A stretch of DNA of 64,000 nt from Pseudomonas paeninsulae (GCF_035621475.1 NZ_CP141799.1:2654501-2718500), one strand, 5' to 3'. Counted from the stretch's first letter, positions 28,029-38,019 are shown. The notes: generated by a model from the letters alone, not told the origin. A program made the numbers and translations.

Positions 28029-29354
28029 ATGATCGAGCGTCAACGCCTACGGCACATCCTTACTCTCGGCCTACCGATTATCGGCGGCATGCTCAGCCAG
28101 AGCCTGCTCAACCTGGTGGATGCGGCCATGGTCGGCCACCTCGGCGAGAAGGCATTGGCCGGAGTCGGCATCGGCAGTTATGCCAACTTTATGGCCATCG
28201 CCCTGGTCATGGGCCTGGGTGCTGGCGTGCAAGCCCAGGTCGCGCGGCGACGAGGCGCAGGTCGCCTGGATGAGCTGGCGGCACCGTTGAATGTCGGCAT
28301 GCTGATCGCGCTGTGCCTCGCCCTGCCACTGACGGTGTTCTGCTGGTTGAACGCCCAGCCGATCATTCGATTGCTGTCAGGCGACCCCGAAGTACTGGGC
28401 ATCGGCACCGCCTACTTCGAGTGGCGGGTGCTGGCGATTTTCGCCGTCGGCCTGAACTTCTCCTTCCGCGGCTACTGGAATGGCAGCCACCGCTCCGGCG
28501 TGTATATGCGCACCCTGGTGATCATGCACCTGGCCAATGTGTTGATCAGCTACTCACTGATCCACGGCCTCTTCGGCTTACCGCAAATGGGCGCACCCGG
28601 CTCAGGGCTGGGCACCACTCTGGCCCTGTACCTGGGCTCACTGATCTATGCCGTGCAGACCTGGCACAGCGCTCGCCAGCAGGGTTTTCTGACCCGCTTG
28701 CCCAGTGTCATCGACCTGCGCAGCATGCTGCGTCTGTCGCTGCCCAATTCGGCCCAGCAATTCTTCTTCGCCACCGGCATTACCGCGCTGTTCTGGATCA
28801 TCGGTCAGGTCGGCACCGCCGAGTTAGCGGTGGCCCACGTGCTGATCAACCTGGCGCTGCTGCTGATCCTGCCGGCCATCGGCCTGGGCATGGCGGCCAC
28901 CACCCTGGTCAGCCACAGCTTGGGCGAAAAGGACTTCGACGCTGCCCATCGCTGGGGCTGGGAGGTGGTCAAGGTCGCGGCAGTCGGCCTGATGCTGCTG
29001 GGCACACCCTTCTGGCTGTACCCGGAACTGATCTTGCGGCTATTCGTCAGCGATCCGGCGTTGATCGAACTGGGCAGTTGGCCGTTGCGCCTGACCGGCA
29101 TGGGCATGGTGCTGGATGCCACCGCCCTGGTGCTCACCCAGGCACTGCTAGGTGCCGGCGCCAGCCGCACGGTGATGCTGGTCAGCCTGGGCAACCAGTG
29201 GCTGTTCTTTCTACCACTGGCTTATCTGCTCGGCCCCATATTGGGCTATGGTTTGCTGGCCATCTGGAGCCTGCAGATTCTCCAGCGCGGTCTCGCCTCG
29301 ATGATTTTCGCCGTGATGTGGCAACGGCGCGGCTGGACCCAGATTCAACTTTGA
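28029..29354 (+). CDS. MATE-family multidrug efflux protein (NorM-like)
   Basis: Twelve-helix Na+/H+-coupled exporter of 441 residues. It shows the family start LGLPIIGGMLSQSLLNLVDAAMVG and the second-half equivalent LRLSLPNSAQQFFFATG. ATG at 28029 is preferred because the upstream extension from 27996 adds no helix. Drug or metabolite specificity cannot be read from sequence. Confidence 0.88.
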   Translation: MIERQRLRHILTLGLPIIGGMLSQSLLNLVDAAMVGHLGEKALAGVGIGSYANFMAIALVMGLGAGVQAQVARRRGAGRLDELAAPLNVGMLIALCLALPLTVFCWLNAQPIIRLLSGDPEVLGIGTAYFEWRVLAIFAVGLNFSFRGYWNGSHRSGVYMRTLVIMHLANVLISYSLIHGLFGLPQMGAPGSGLGTTLALYLGSLIYAVQTWHSARQQGFLTRLPSVIDLRSMLRLSLPNSAQQFFFATGITALFWIIGQVGTAELAVAHVLINLALLLILPAIGLGMAATTLVSHSLGEKDFDAAHRWGWEVVKVAAVGLMLLGTPFWLYPELILRLFVSDPALIELGSWPLRLTGMGMVLDATALVLTQALLGAGASRTVMLVSLGNQWLFFLPLAYLLGPILGYGLLAIWSLQILQRGLASMIFAVMWQRRGWTQIQL

Positions 29355-29408
29355 GCAACTATCGAAGGATGTTCGACAGGCCTGACAAGCCGTAATTCAG
29401 GGGGCACC

Positions 29409-29633
29409 ATGAGCAAGCAGGATGATCCAGACGACAAGCCGCTGACTTTATGGGAAATGCTGCAGAGCGTGCTGGCGGCGGCCATCGGCGTACAGAGCGG
29501 CAAGAAGCGCAGCCGTGACTTCAGCCGGGGTAAACCCAGCCACTTCATCATCCTCGGGCTGCTGTTCACCCTGCTGTTTGTGCTGGTGATCTTTACCGTG
29601 GTCAAACTGGTGCTGTATTTCGCCGGCGTTTGA
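29409..29633 (+). CDS. DUF2970 small membrane protein
   Basis: A 74-residue protein with the DUF2970 pattern: an N-terminal LTLWEMLQSVLAAAIGVQSG segment, a basic linker, and one transmembrane helix (FIILGLLFTLLFVLVIFTVV) near the C-terminus. AGGGGGC precedes the ATG. It lies 54 bases after the MATE gene and ends next to the convergent binding-protein gene. Function unknown. Confidence 0.8.
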   Translation: MSKQDDPDDKPLTLWEMLQSVLAAAIGVQSGKKRSRDFSRGKPSHFIILGLLFTLLFVLVIFTVVKLVLYFAGV

Positions 29634-29634
29634 A

Positions 29635-30741
29635 CTAGCGCAACAAGGCTTCAATAGAGCAGTCATAGCCTTGCAGGCGCGGGTTGAGCGCGGCACTGAA
29701 ACGACGAAAATCCAGGTTGGCATCATGCTTGTTGATGCGCTGCAGCAAACGTATCGACTCCTGCTTGTTCAGCATGCGGAACAAATCGGCCTGCTGATCC
29801 TTGCCACCGCGCGCAGCAAAGTCCAGGCCGGCGGCGTGATCGTGGAGCATGACCATGGCGCAGCCGCCAAGAATGAAATGGCCGCTGACCAATACACTGA
29901 TGCGCTCGTCAATTCGTGCCTGCAGTACCTTCTTTGAATTGTTCAGCCCCGAATAACGCAGTTGCCGCCCCTGCTCCGCCGCCGCGCGCATCACGCCAAA
30001 CGCCATCTCGTCATTCGCCGCCCACACCAGGCTGACATCGGGATAACGCCCAAGCAGGGCACTAGCCTGCTCATACGCGCGTTGCTCCGACCACTCGCCA
30101 TACAGCAGCTGCTTCAAGCGCACCTGCGGATGCTCGGCCAGCGCACGATGCAGACCGGCCTCGCGCAATGTGGCAGATGGCGTCTGTTTGACGCCCGAGA
30201 AGGCGACCATTTCGCCAGCGCCAGCCGGTGCCATGGCAATCAGCGCCTTGGCCATCAGATAACCAGCTTCTTCATCGTTGGGCACCAGACTGCCGATCCA
30301 GTTGCTGTAATTCTCCCGACTACCACCGACAATTGCCTGTTGATCTGGCGTCAGGGTGCTGTGCAGGGCGAACAGCTTGATCTTGCTGTCGGCAAACAGG
30401 CGAAGTATCTCCGGGCCGACATAGTATTCATTGACGAAGACCAGATAGGTCGGCTGCTCCCGTGCTTGCAACACCTCACGCGCATGTTGCAACACCCTGA
30501 GCGAGTCACGCTCACCATCGAGCACACGCAACTGCATCCCGAGATCATTCGCGGCGTCGTGCATGTACTCGATATAAGCGACCCAGAACGGCTCATCGGA
30601 ATAGCCAGGATTGAGAAACACCACGGACACGGGCACGGGCACCTTGGCCGTGGCGGGCTTACCGACACTGGCCGCCGACGCCAAGCCACTCAGCATCGAG
30701 AGACACAGCACAAAAATCACACCTACACCTGACCAGATCAC
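29635..30741 (-). CDS. Periplasmic sugar-binding-protein-like ABC substrate-binding protein
   Basis: Type I periplasmic binding fold (RbsB-like) with a signal peptide (VGVIFVLCLSMLSGLASA). The VSVVFLNPGYSDEPFWVAY block and the LVWAANDEMAFGVMRAA block match the ribose-binding superfamily. No permease or ATPase is adjacent, so it may be a sensor partner instead of a transporter part. Start: GGAGG lies only 1 base before the first GTG (30747) but 7 bases before the GTG at 30741, which is therefore preferred. Confidence 0.75.
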   Translation of the reverse strand: MIWSGVGVIFVLCLSMLSGLASAASVGKPATAKVPVPVSVVFLNPGYSDEPFWVAYIEYMHDAANDLGMQLRVLDGERDSLRVLQHAREVLQAREQPTYLVFVNEYYVGPEILRLFADSKIKLFALHSTLTPDQQAIVGGSRENYSNWIGSLVPNDEEAGYLMAKALIAMAPAGAGEMVAFSGVKQTPSATLREAGLHRALAEHPQVRLKQLLYGEWSEQRAYEQASALLGRYPDVSLVWAANDEMAFGVMRAAAEQGRQLRYSGLNNSKKVLQARIDERISVLVSGHFILGGCAMVMLHDHAAGLDFAARGGKDQQADLFRMLNKQESIRLLQRINKHDANLDFRRFSAALNPRLQGYDCSIEALLR

Positions 30742-30816
30742 GCACACACCTCCAAAAATACGTGCGCAGTATAAGCGTCAGGCAGTGGCTCTTTGCCGCC
30801 ACTTATCCGCAAACAT

Positions 30817-30850
30817 AAAAAAGCCGACTGCAGCTGGCTGCAATCGGCTT
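30817..30850 (-). terminator. Minus-strand terminator of the 37-residue membrane protein gene
   Basis: AAGCCGACTGCAG and CTGCAATCGGCTT form a 13-bp near-perfect stem. On the minus strand it is followed by a T-run. Confidence 0.8.
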
Positions 30851-30865
30851 CTCAAGCAGCCTGAG

Positions 30866-30979
30866 TTATTGCTGGCTGACCCAGAATACCGCTGTGGCTA
30901 CAACTAATAGAATCAGGAAGAAGATCGCTCTGGCGTCGACAATGCTATCTCGGCTGTCATATTCGGTATGGTCGGTCAT
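30866..30979 (-). CDS. 37-residue single-pass membrane protein
   Basis: A short ORF with an acidic/polar N-terminus (MTDHTEYDSRDSIVDARA) and one transmembrane helix (IFFLILLVVATAVFWV) ending in SQQ. The start has a purine-rich AAGGG upstream, and a strong terminator follows within 20 bases, which together support a real gene. The role is unknown. Confidence 0.65.
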   Translation of the reverse strand: MTDHTEYDSRDSIVDARAIFFLILLVVATAVFWVSQQ

Positions 30980-31499
30980 GGACTACCCTTTTTATTGTGC
31001 TTATGAGTGGTTCGCTTATGCAGTTAAGCCTAGGTCGCGCACTTGCTCAAGCATTGAGAGGCGGTGAAAAGCTCCCCCGCCTACTGCAGTAGCCTTCAAA
31101 CGCCCTACGCTCCGACCAATTACCTTGAGCAATCCGCGACTATCATCGGCGCGACATAAACGCTGGAGGGCTGTTGCTTCGCTCCGAACGGATCGCCGCC
31201 CGGGCTGCCCTACCCGCAGGCAGTCTACTGAAGTGGCCTAATGATTCTGCACACACCTGAAGGACGGTAAGGTACTGCGCCTTACCACGAACGCCTGGAG
31301 CGGCCTCGCCAAGGTGTTCGATATATTCACAACCGCTGAGGTTATGTTCTCGTCCATACCTAGCACTAAAAGTTCTAACCATATACTAAAACATCACTTT
31401 TGCGCATAACCCTGAGCTGGTATCTTCCCTCAGCTCCGCTAAGGGGTGCGCGGCCGTGCGCGCAGAATTGCTGTAAGCAGCCTGAAAACAGGACCCTTC
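30980..31499. other. Gene-free interval upstream of cysI with a dispersed repeat
   Basis: No supportable gene. Bases 31080-31139 are about 85 percent identical to 45702-45761 (see repeat entries). The cysI promoter must lie in the last part of this interval. Confidence 0.5.
31080..31139 (+). repeat. Dispersed intergenic repeat, copy A
   Basis: It shares the core CAAACGCCCTACGC and flanking bases with 45702-45761, about 9 differences over 60 bases. A shorter shared block (CCGCAGGCAGT) occurs downstream of both copies at different distances, suggesting an element with internal deletions. Confidence 0.6.
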
Positions 31500-33158
31500 A
31501 TGTACGTATACGACCAGTACGATCAACAAATCATCGAGGACCGCGTCCAGCAGTTCCGTGATCAGACCCGCCGTTTCCTGGCTGGTGAGCTGAGTGGCGA
31601 AGAATTTCGCCCACTGCGCCTGCAAAATGGCCTGTACATTCAGCGCTTTGCGCCCATGTTGCGGATCGCCGTGCCCTATGGCCTGCTGTCCTCCAAGCAG
31701 GTGCGCATGCTGGCCAAGATTGCCCGCGACTACGACAAGGGTTACGCCCACATCAGCACCCGGCAGAACGTACAGTTCAACTGGCCTGATCTGGAAGACG
31801 TGCCTGAGATCCTCGCCGAATTGGCTACCGTGCAGATGCACGCGATCCAGACCAGCGGCAACTGCATTCGCAATACCACCACCGACCAGTTCGCTGGCGT
31901 GGCCAAGGACGAGATCGTCGATCCGCGCCCCTGGTGCGAAATCATCCGCCAGTGGTCGACCTTCCACCCCGAGTTCACCCACCTGCCGCGCAAGTTCAAG
32001 ATCGCCGTCAATGGCGCTACCAGCGACCGCGCAGCCATCGAAGTGCATGACATCGGCCTTGAGGCAGTGAACAACGCCGCCGGCGAACTGGGTTTCCGTG
32101 TCTCCGTCGGTGGCGGTTTGGGTCGTACCCCGGTGGTTGGCAGCTTCATCAATGAGTTCCTGCCCTGGCAGCATTTGATCAGCTACCTCGACGCCATCCT
32201 GCGTGTGTATAACCGCTATGGCCGTCGCGACAACAAGTACAAGGCGCGCATCAAGATCCTGGTCAAGGCGCTGACTCCTGCGGTGTTCGCCGAGCGCGTC
32301 AACGCCGAGTGGGCACACCTGAAGGATGGCTCGACCACCCTGACCGAAGCCGAAGTGGCGCGCGTCGCCACGCATTTCGTCGACCCGGCTTATCAGCCCC
32401 TGCACGACCAGGACGCCGTCCTGGCACAACTGGACGCCGAGCACCCGGGCTTCGCCCGCTGGCGTCAGCGCAACACCTTCGCCCACAAGCAAGCTGGCTA
32501 TGTCGCTGTCACCTTGTCGCTCAAGCCAACTGGCGTCGCGCCGGGGGATGTCACCGACAAGCAACTCGACGCCATCGCCGAGCTGGCTGATCGCTACTGC
32601 TTTGGCGAGGTGCGCAACAGTCATAACCAGAACATCATCCTCGCCGACGTCGAGCAGACTCAGCTGTTCAGCCTCTGGGGCGAACTGCGCGAACACGGCT
32701 TTGCCACACCGAACGTGGGCCTGCTGACCGATATCATCTGCTGCCCAGGTGGCGACTTCTGCTCGTTGGCCAACGCCAAATCGATCCCGGTAGCCGAAGC
32801 CATCCAGCGCCGTTTCGATGATCTGGATTACCTGTTCGACATCGGCGACATCGAGCTGAACATTTCCGGGTGCATGAACGCCTGCGGCCATCACCACGTC
32901 GGCCACATTGGCATCCTCGGCGTGGACAAGAAGGGCCAGGAGTTCTATCAGGTATCGATCGGCGGCAACTCCGGCCGCGACGCCAGCCTGGCGCAAATTC
33001 TCGGCCCATCCTTTGCCCAGGACGACATGCCGGATGTGATCGACAAGATCATCAAGGTCTACATCGAGCAACGCACCGATGAAGAAAGTTTCCTCGACAC
33101 CTTCCGCCGTATCGGTGTCGCCCCGTTCAAGGAGCGCGTATATGCAGCGAATCATTAA
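31500..33158 (+). CDS. cysI: Sulfite/nitrite reductase hemoprotein (CysI-type)
   Basis: Assimilatory reductase using siroheme and a [4Fe-4S] cluster to reduce sulfite to sulfide, 552 residues. Substrate-side arginine/lysine blocks include SGNCIRNTTTDQFAG. The cluster cysteines are in IICCPGGDFCSLAN and SGCMNACGHHHVGHIG. ATG at 31500 follows a purine-rich segment. It overlaps the DUF934 gene by 17 bases, the normal Pseudomonas arrangement. A long minus-strand ORF across this gene is a codon-bias shadow. Confidence 0.94.
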   Translation: MYVYDQYDQQIIEDRVQQFRDQTRRFLAGELSGEEFRPLRLQNGLYIQRFAPMLRIAVPYGLLSSKQVRMLAKIARDYDKGYAHISTRQNVQFNWPDLEDVPEILAELATVQMHAIQTSGNCIRNTTTDQFAGVAKDEIVDPRPWCEIIRQWSTFHPEFTHLPRKFKIAVNGATSDRAAIEVHDIGLEAVNNAAGELGFRVSVGGGLGRTPVVGSFINEFLPWQHLISYLDAILRVYNRYGRRDNKYKARIKILVKALTPAVFAERVNAEWAHLKDGSTTLTEAEVARVATHFVDPAYQPLHDQDAVLAQLDAEHPGFARWRQRNTFAHKQAGYVAVTLSLKPTGVAPGDVTDKQLDAIAELADRYCFGEVRNSHNQNIILADVEQTQLFSLWGELREHGFATPNVGLLTDIICCPGGDFCSLANAKSIPVAEAIQRRFDDLDYLFDIGDIELNISGCMNACGHHHVGHIGILGVDKKGQEFYQVSIGGNSGRDASLAQILGPSFAQDDMPDVIDKIIKVYIEQRTDEESFLDTFRRIGVAPFKERVYAANH

Positions 33159-33639
33159 GAATGGCCAGGTGGTCGACGAGTCCTGGCATCTACTGCCCAA
33201 GGACACGACCCTCGATGGCCTGAGCAACTGTGATGACCTGATCGTGCCCCTGGCGTTGTGGGTCGAGCACTCGCGCGCACTCAAGGCCCGCGACGGCGGC
33301 TTGGGCGTTTGGCTGGAAGCCGGTGAGGAGATTGAGGAAATCGCCGACCAGCTGGATAACTTCCAGGTGATCGCCCTTAACTTTCCTGCATTCACCGACG
33401 GGCGCCACTGTTCTAGTGCTTATCTGCTGCGCACCCGCTATGGCTACAAGGGTGAAGTGCGCGCCATCGGCGATGTGCTGCGTGATCAGCTGTTCGCTTT
33501 ACAGCGCTGCGGGTTCGATGCCTTCGCCCTGCGCGAAGACAAGGATCCGCAGGACGCACTGAAGGCGTTCGAGGAGTTCTCGGAGGTTTATCAGGCCTCC
33601 AGCGACCAGCCACAACCGCTGTTTCGCCGCCGCGCCTGA
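33142..33639 (+). CDS. DUF934 protein, CysI partner
   Basis: A 165-residue protein of the DUF934 family, which is almost always fused to or adjacent to sulfite reductase and thought to support it. Recognisable blocks are ALNFPAFTDGRHCSSAYLLR and YGYKGEVRAIGDVLRDQLF. ATG at 33142 overlaps the cysI end; GGAGCG is upstream. The 154 bases between its end and the IS contain a minus-strand coding-like tail (LAKQLWDRPGLVSIADTINQ then LNRMA and a stop at 33720) that may be a gene end cut by the IS. Confidence 0.88.
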   Translation: MQRIIKNGQVVDESWHLLPKDTTLDGLSNCDDLIVPLALWVEHSRALKARDGGLGVWLEAGEEIEEIADQLDNFQVIALNFPAFTDGRHCSSAYLLRTRYGYKGEVRAIGDVLRDQLFALQRCGFDAFALREDKDPQDALKAFEEFSEVYQASSDQPQPLFRRRA

Positions 33640-33797
33640 TCCGCGAAGTCGAGTAGGCGGCGGGATGACTCCCGCTGCCCTCACCCTCCCCCCGCCTGTA
33701 CGATTCGCTATACGCCGGCTCAGGCCATACGATTAAGTTGATTGATCGTATCCGCTATCGAGACCAACCCAGGTCGATCCCACAGCTGCTTCGCTAG

Positions 33798-35364
33798 CAG
33801 CCTGTCGGACTTAATCACTGGATTCCAGGATAATCCCGACACCGCCCAGCCGATGCCTCCGCATGAGCCGCTTTCGTCCGATCGACCGCAAGACTGACTA
33901 CCTGCTCCCGCCATCGATGGATGACTGGCTGCCAGAAGCCCACCTGGCCCGTTTCATTCTCGAAGCCATCGAACGGCTCGACTTGAGTGCGCTCACCCGG
34001 CGTTATGGCGGACGCGGCAGCGCCGCCTATCACCCCGAGGTGCTGCTTAGTCTGCTGGTCTATGGCTATGCCACCGGCACCTTTTCCAGCCGTATGATCG
34101 AACGCGCCACTTACGACTCGCTCGCCTTTCGCTACCTGGCCTCAGGCAGTCACCCCGATCACGACACCCTGGCCAGCTTCCGCCGCCGCTTCCTCGACGA
34201 GTTGGCCGGCATCTTCCTTCAGGTGCTGGAGCTGGCGGGCGAGATGAAGCTGCTCAAGCTCGGCACCATCAGCCTCGACGGCACCAAGCTGCATGCCAAC
34301 GCCTCACGCCACAGTGCACTGTCCTATGGCCATATCCAGACACTCGAACGCCAGCTCAAGGCCGAAGTGCAGGAGCTCCTGGCGCTGGCTGAACGGGCCG
34401 ACCAGGCAGAGCTCCCCGTCGGCATCGATCTGCCGGACGAGATCAAACGCCGGCAAGATCGCTTGCTCGCCATGGACGCGGCGAAGGCCACGATCGAGGT
34501 GCGCGCCCGTGCGCGTTTCGAGCAGGATCAGGCCGCCTACCAAGAGAAGCTTGCCAAGCGTGCGGCGCGCACGGCAGAAACGGGCAAGAAGCCCGGCGGC
34601 AAGCCGCCCAAAGCCCCCGTGGAAGGGCCTACCGAACACGACCAAATCAACCTCACCGACGAAGGCTCGCGCATCATGCGGGTGGCTGGCGGCGGCTTCG
34701 AGCAGTGCTACAACGCCCAGGCCGCAGTGGATACCGACACCCTGTTGGTGGTGGCGCCAGGCCTCACTCAGGCGGGCAACGACAAGCAACAAGTCGTCCC
34801 CATGCTGGCCGAGCTCAAGGCGCTACCGGAGTCATTGGGTCAGGTGAACGTGGTGCTCGGGGACTGTGGCTACAACAGCGAAAGCAACATCGCCGCCTGC
34901 GAGGCGGCGGGAATCGAGCCCTACCTGGCGGTGGCACGCGAAGATCATCACCCGCACTGGAAGGCGCGCTTCGAGGAGCTGGCAGCGCTCGACGCTGATG
35001 CCACAGTGCAACAACGCATGGCGCACAAACTCAAGAGCCAGCCGGGGCGCCGCCTCTATGCGCTGCGCAAACAGACGGTGGAACCGGTGTTCGGCATCAT
35101 CAAGTCGGTCATGGGTTTTCGCCAGTTTCTGCTGCGAGGCAAGGACAAGGTGAGCGGCGAATGGCGCCTGGTATGTCTGGCCTGGAATTTGAAACGCATG
35201 GCCGTTTTGTGCCACAAATCCGTCCAGTGTGGGTAGAAATGAACTAAACCCGCTCGTTCTCAGGAAATTCGGGGCAAAAAAGCCTGGAAATACCTCAATA
35301 GTGGGGCGAATCGCTTCGCCTCACTATTGATATCCCCGTTCATGAACTCAAGTCCGACAGGCTG
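33798..35364 (+). mobile_element. IS1182-family insertion sequence, copy 1 (1567 bp)
   Basis: The ends carry perfect inverted repeats: reading from the flanking CTAG, TAGCAGCCTGTCGGACTT occurs at the left and its reverse complement at the right. CTAG flanks both sides (33794-33797 and 35365-35368), consistent with insertion into a palindromic CTAG target. A hairpin near the right end (about 35295-35330) could terminate the transposase transcript. A nearly identical copy lies at 52631-54197 in the same orientation. Confidence 0.93.
33863..35236 (+). CDS. IS1182-family DDE transposase (copy 1)
   Basis: A 457-residue transposase. The N-terminal DUF772-type domain (YHPEVLLSLLVYGYATGTFS) is followed by the DDE catalytic region: LDGTKLHANAS, then VLGDCGYNSESNIAACE, then EPVFGIIKSVMGFRQFLLRG. 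It differs from copy 2 at four residues (here Thr, Ala, Gly and Cys; there Lys, Val, Asp and Arg). The reading frame is intact, so either copy could be active. Confidence 0.93.
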   Translation: MSRFRPIDRKTDYLLPPSMDDWLPEAHLARFILEAIERLDLSALTRRYGGRGSAAYHPEVLLSLLVYGYATGTFSSRMIERATYDSLAFRYLASGSHPDHDTLASFRRRFLDELAGIFLQVLELAGEMKLLKLGTISLDGTKLHANASRHSALSYGHIQTLERQLKAEVQELLALAERADQAELPVGIDLPDEIKRRQDRLLAMDAAKATIEVRARARFEQDQAAYQEKLAKRAARTAETGKKPGGKPPKAPVEGPTEHDQINLTDEGSRIMRVAGGGFEQCYNAQAAVDTDTLLVVAPGLTQAGNDKQQVVPMLAELKALPESLGQVNVVLGDCGYNSESNIAACEAAGIEPYLAVAREDHHPHWKARFEELAALDADATVQQRMAHKLKSQPGRRLYALRKQTVEPVFGIIKSVMGFRQFLLRGKDKVSGEWRLVCLAWNLKRMAVLCHKSVQCG

Positions 35365-35428
35365 CTAGTGGCCTGATTCATCTGGCATGCCCCGAGTGCC
35401 AGCATGGATCTCGACCACTGACCACTGA

Positions 35429-35466
35429 GGGGAGCCCACAGAATTCGGAAAAAATCGTACGCTAAG
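35429..35466 (+). repeat. Tn3-family left inverted repeat
   Basis: 38 bp beginning GGGGAGCCCACAG and ending TACGCTAAG, preceded by target duplication ACTGA. The partner is 43547-43584. Confidence 0.95.
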
Positions 35467-35536
35467 CCTGAGAGGCTACGGTAGCTATGGCCATTCCGAA
35501 GGCAGCCATGACGGTATCAATGTCAAGTCGCGCCCC

Positions 35537-36457
35537 TCAATCGAGCAATAGAACGCCTCGCACGTTTATGACGGGCAAGTTTTTCATGAGGTAATCTTTC
35601 ATGCGGCTCAGCAGACTTTGCTCAACACCACGCTCTGGCCAGACCAGATAATAGCTGTCGCCCGACCTCACAGCGGTGTTGATCGGTATTGCCAATGACC
35701 CCTTCTGCAACTCTGCATCCACCAGGGCGAGATCGCCGATCGACACACCATGCCCTTGGGTTGCAGCCGAGATACCTAACTCCAACGTATCGAAGCGCTT
35801 TCCGTCGCGCCACGGAATAGTGTCGGCCAGACCTTGGCGCTCAAGCCAGCGCCGCCAATCCCTACAATCGCGAGATGGGTGAACCAGCTCGACGCTCTCC
35901 AGGTTGTCTATCGTCCAAGGCATATCGCCGTACACTGCCGGCGAGCATACGGGAACAAGCCATTCGTCAAACAATTTGATGGAATGCCAATCTCCCGGAA
36001 AGTCCCCCCGGCCGAGCAGTACAGCGCAATCGAAAGGCTCGTTTCGAAAATCAACGGTATCCAGATCCATCCAAGCGCTGGTCAACTGAACTCTGTTGCG
36101 CGGATCACTGGCCTGAAAGCCTTCCAAGGCTTGCATGAGCCAACGCATCGTCAATGTGGTAGGCGCTTTTAGCCGAAGCGCTCCCTTCTGGCGATTGACT
36201 GCTGCACAGGCGTTCTCGATCGCACTGAAACTGCGTTCAAGCTCTTGGGCCAACAAGCGGCCCGTATCCGTGAGCATTAGCTTTGAGCCCTTGCGCTCGA
36301 ATAGCTGACAGCCAAGTCGCTCTTCCAGGGTCTTCACGTGACGACTGATGGCACTTTGCGTAATGCACAAGGTTTGTGCCGCAAGGGTGAACGACCCATG
36401 CCGAGCCGCCACTTCAAATGCCCGCAATGCGTATAGCGGGGGTAGCTGCAGGGTCAT
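35537..36457 (-). CDS. LysR-family transcriptional regulator (GcvA-like)
   Basis: A 306-residue regulator. The N-terminal winged helix-turn-helix is FEVAARHGSFTLAAQTLCIT followed by QSAISRHVKTLEERLG; the rest is a type II periplasmic-binding-like effector domain. It is divergent from the oxygenase gene with a 178-base shared promoter region, the standard LysR arrangement. It therefore probably controls the oxygenase-exporter pair in response to an amino acid or its product (inference). Confidence 0.88.
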   Translation of the reverse strand: MTLQLPPLYALRAFEVAARHGSFTLAAQTLCITQSAISRHVKTLEERLGCQLFERKGSKLMLTDTGRLLAQELERSFSAIENACAAVNRQKGALRLKAPTTLTMRWLMQALEGFQASDPRNRVQLTSAWMDLDTVDFRNEPFDCAVLLGRGDFPGDWHSIKLFDEWLVPVCSPAVYGDMPWTIDNLESVELVHPSRDCRDWRRWLERQGLADTIPWRDGKRFDTLELGISAATQGHGVSIGDLALVDAELQKGSLAIPINTAVRSGDSYYLVWPERGVEQSLLSRMKDYLMKNLPVINVRGVLLLD

Positions 36458-37518
36458 GTTACCTCTCCATCCTATGAGTATTACTCATGCTGCCTAACCA
36501 TTTTTTCCATTTTAAAACCCGTACCGATTGGACAAATACTGCGCCCCTTCAAGAGGTCACCGTCAGCCAGCCAAAACATGACTGGTCGGCGTAATGCCTC
36601 CGAGCTTCCAGAACAGAACTAGGGGAAATACGGAAATGCCCAATAGCAAAATCGACGAACTCTTGGTCGCCAGCATTGGCGGTGGCGGATTGAGCCAAGA
36701 GCAAATGGTACAAATTCTTAGTTTTAGGCTTTTTGGAAACAAGTTAGGTTTCCTACGCTTGGAAAACATGCCGATCGGAAACGTACCCTTGACCCCGGCG
36801 AGTAGAAATACCCTGAACAAGCCGGACGATGTCAGCGAAAAATGTCTTCTGCAGGCGACAGCGATACTGGGTGAGCCGATCGGCTATGCACAAGAATCGA
36901 ACGGCAGCATTATTAATAATTTCTTTCCACATCAGTCGCTTTCTCGTGCGACTACGTCAGACAGCTACGATACCGAGCTAGATTTACACACAGAAAATGC
37001 TTTCCACGCCATCCAGCCTGACTTCCTGATTTTGCTTTGCTTGAGACAAGACCCTCTGGCGGAAGCGGTCACCTACGTGACATCGATTGACGCGATTCTT
37101 GATCACCTAAGCAGCGAAGATATTTCGTTCTTCTTTACGGAACCCTACAACTTTCTTTCAGACTACTGTTTCAGCGAAAAAAATTGCCGCATCGACATTG
37201 GGAAAAAGCAGACGGTGTTTTATGGGGACGTCAGGACTCCCCTTTTCCGCTTCGACCCGCACTTCATGGTCGCACGCAGCCACCTGGCTCAAGCCCAGCT
37301 GCAGCGGTTACGCGAGATCGCCTGGGAGGTTAAGCATTCGGTAACGCTCCAAGCTGGAGATCTGTTGATCATCGATAATCGCAAAACCGCACATGCCCGC
37401 AGCCAGTTTACAGCCCTTTTTGATGGTAGTGACCGCTGGATACCCCCCGGTGTCAGGCTAGTTGTCGCTTCGGCTGATTTATCAAAACGGTAGATCGGGG
37501 GCGTCAAAGAGAGCTGAT

Positions 37519-38019
37519 ATGTCGAGTTATTCACCTGAACGTAAAGCTGCCCTGCTGAACAAATTACTCCCGCCACAAAACATGTCTGTGGCGGCGTTGT
37601 CGCGCCAAGAAGGCATCCCCGAAGCGACGCTGTATGCTTGGCGCACCAAGCTCAAAGCAGGAGGTGCGGTGGTGCCTGGAGACAAGAAACAAACCGATAA
37701 TTGGCCGGCTGAAGCCAAGTTTGCAGCGGTGCTGCACGCGGCGTCCTTGAGTGAGATTGAGCTCAGTGAGTACTGCCGCAGCAAGGGTTTGTACCCTGAG
37801 CAAATCAGCGCATGGCGCCAAGCGTGCATCAGCGGCCAGCAGTCGGCCCAGGCTCAGCGTCAAGCCGAGCGCGAACAAGCGCGTGCCGACAAGAAGCGCA
37901 TCGCAGAGCTAGAGCGCGAACTGCGGCGCAAGGACAAGGCGCTGGCAGAAACCGCCGCCATCTTGGTGCTACGAAAAAAGATGAATGCCTTCTGGGGAAA
38001 CGACAGCGAGGACGTCTGA
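37519..38019 (+). CDS. IS3-family OrfA
   Basis: A 166-residue DNA-binding half of the transposase: an N-terminal helix-turn-helix (MSVAALSRQEGIPEATLYAW), a second HTH-like block (LSEIELSEYCRSKGLYPEQI) and a C-terminal coiled coil (AERELRRKDKAL-type heptads, residues about 120-150). ATG at 37519 is used; an in-frame extension upstream would cross the IS left end. Slippage at AAAAAAG (37974-37980) would fuse it to OrfB. Confidence 0.85.
   Translation: MSSYSPERKAALLNKLLPPQNMSVAALSRQEGIPEATLYAWRTKLKAGGAVVPGDKKQTDNWPAEAKFAAVLHAASLSEIELSEYCRSKGLYPEQISAWRQACISGQQSAQAQRQAEREQARADKKRIAELERELRRKDKALAETAAILVLRKKMNAFWGNDSEDV

Noticed and set aside
31386-33395. A 669-codon open frame on the minus strand across cysI and DUF934
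   Set aside because: It is fully antisense to well-recognised genes, has no family motifs and no ribosome site, and is a by-product of high GC codon use.
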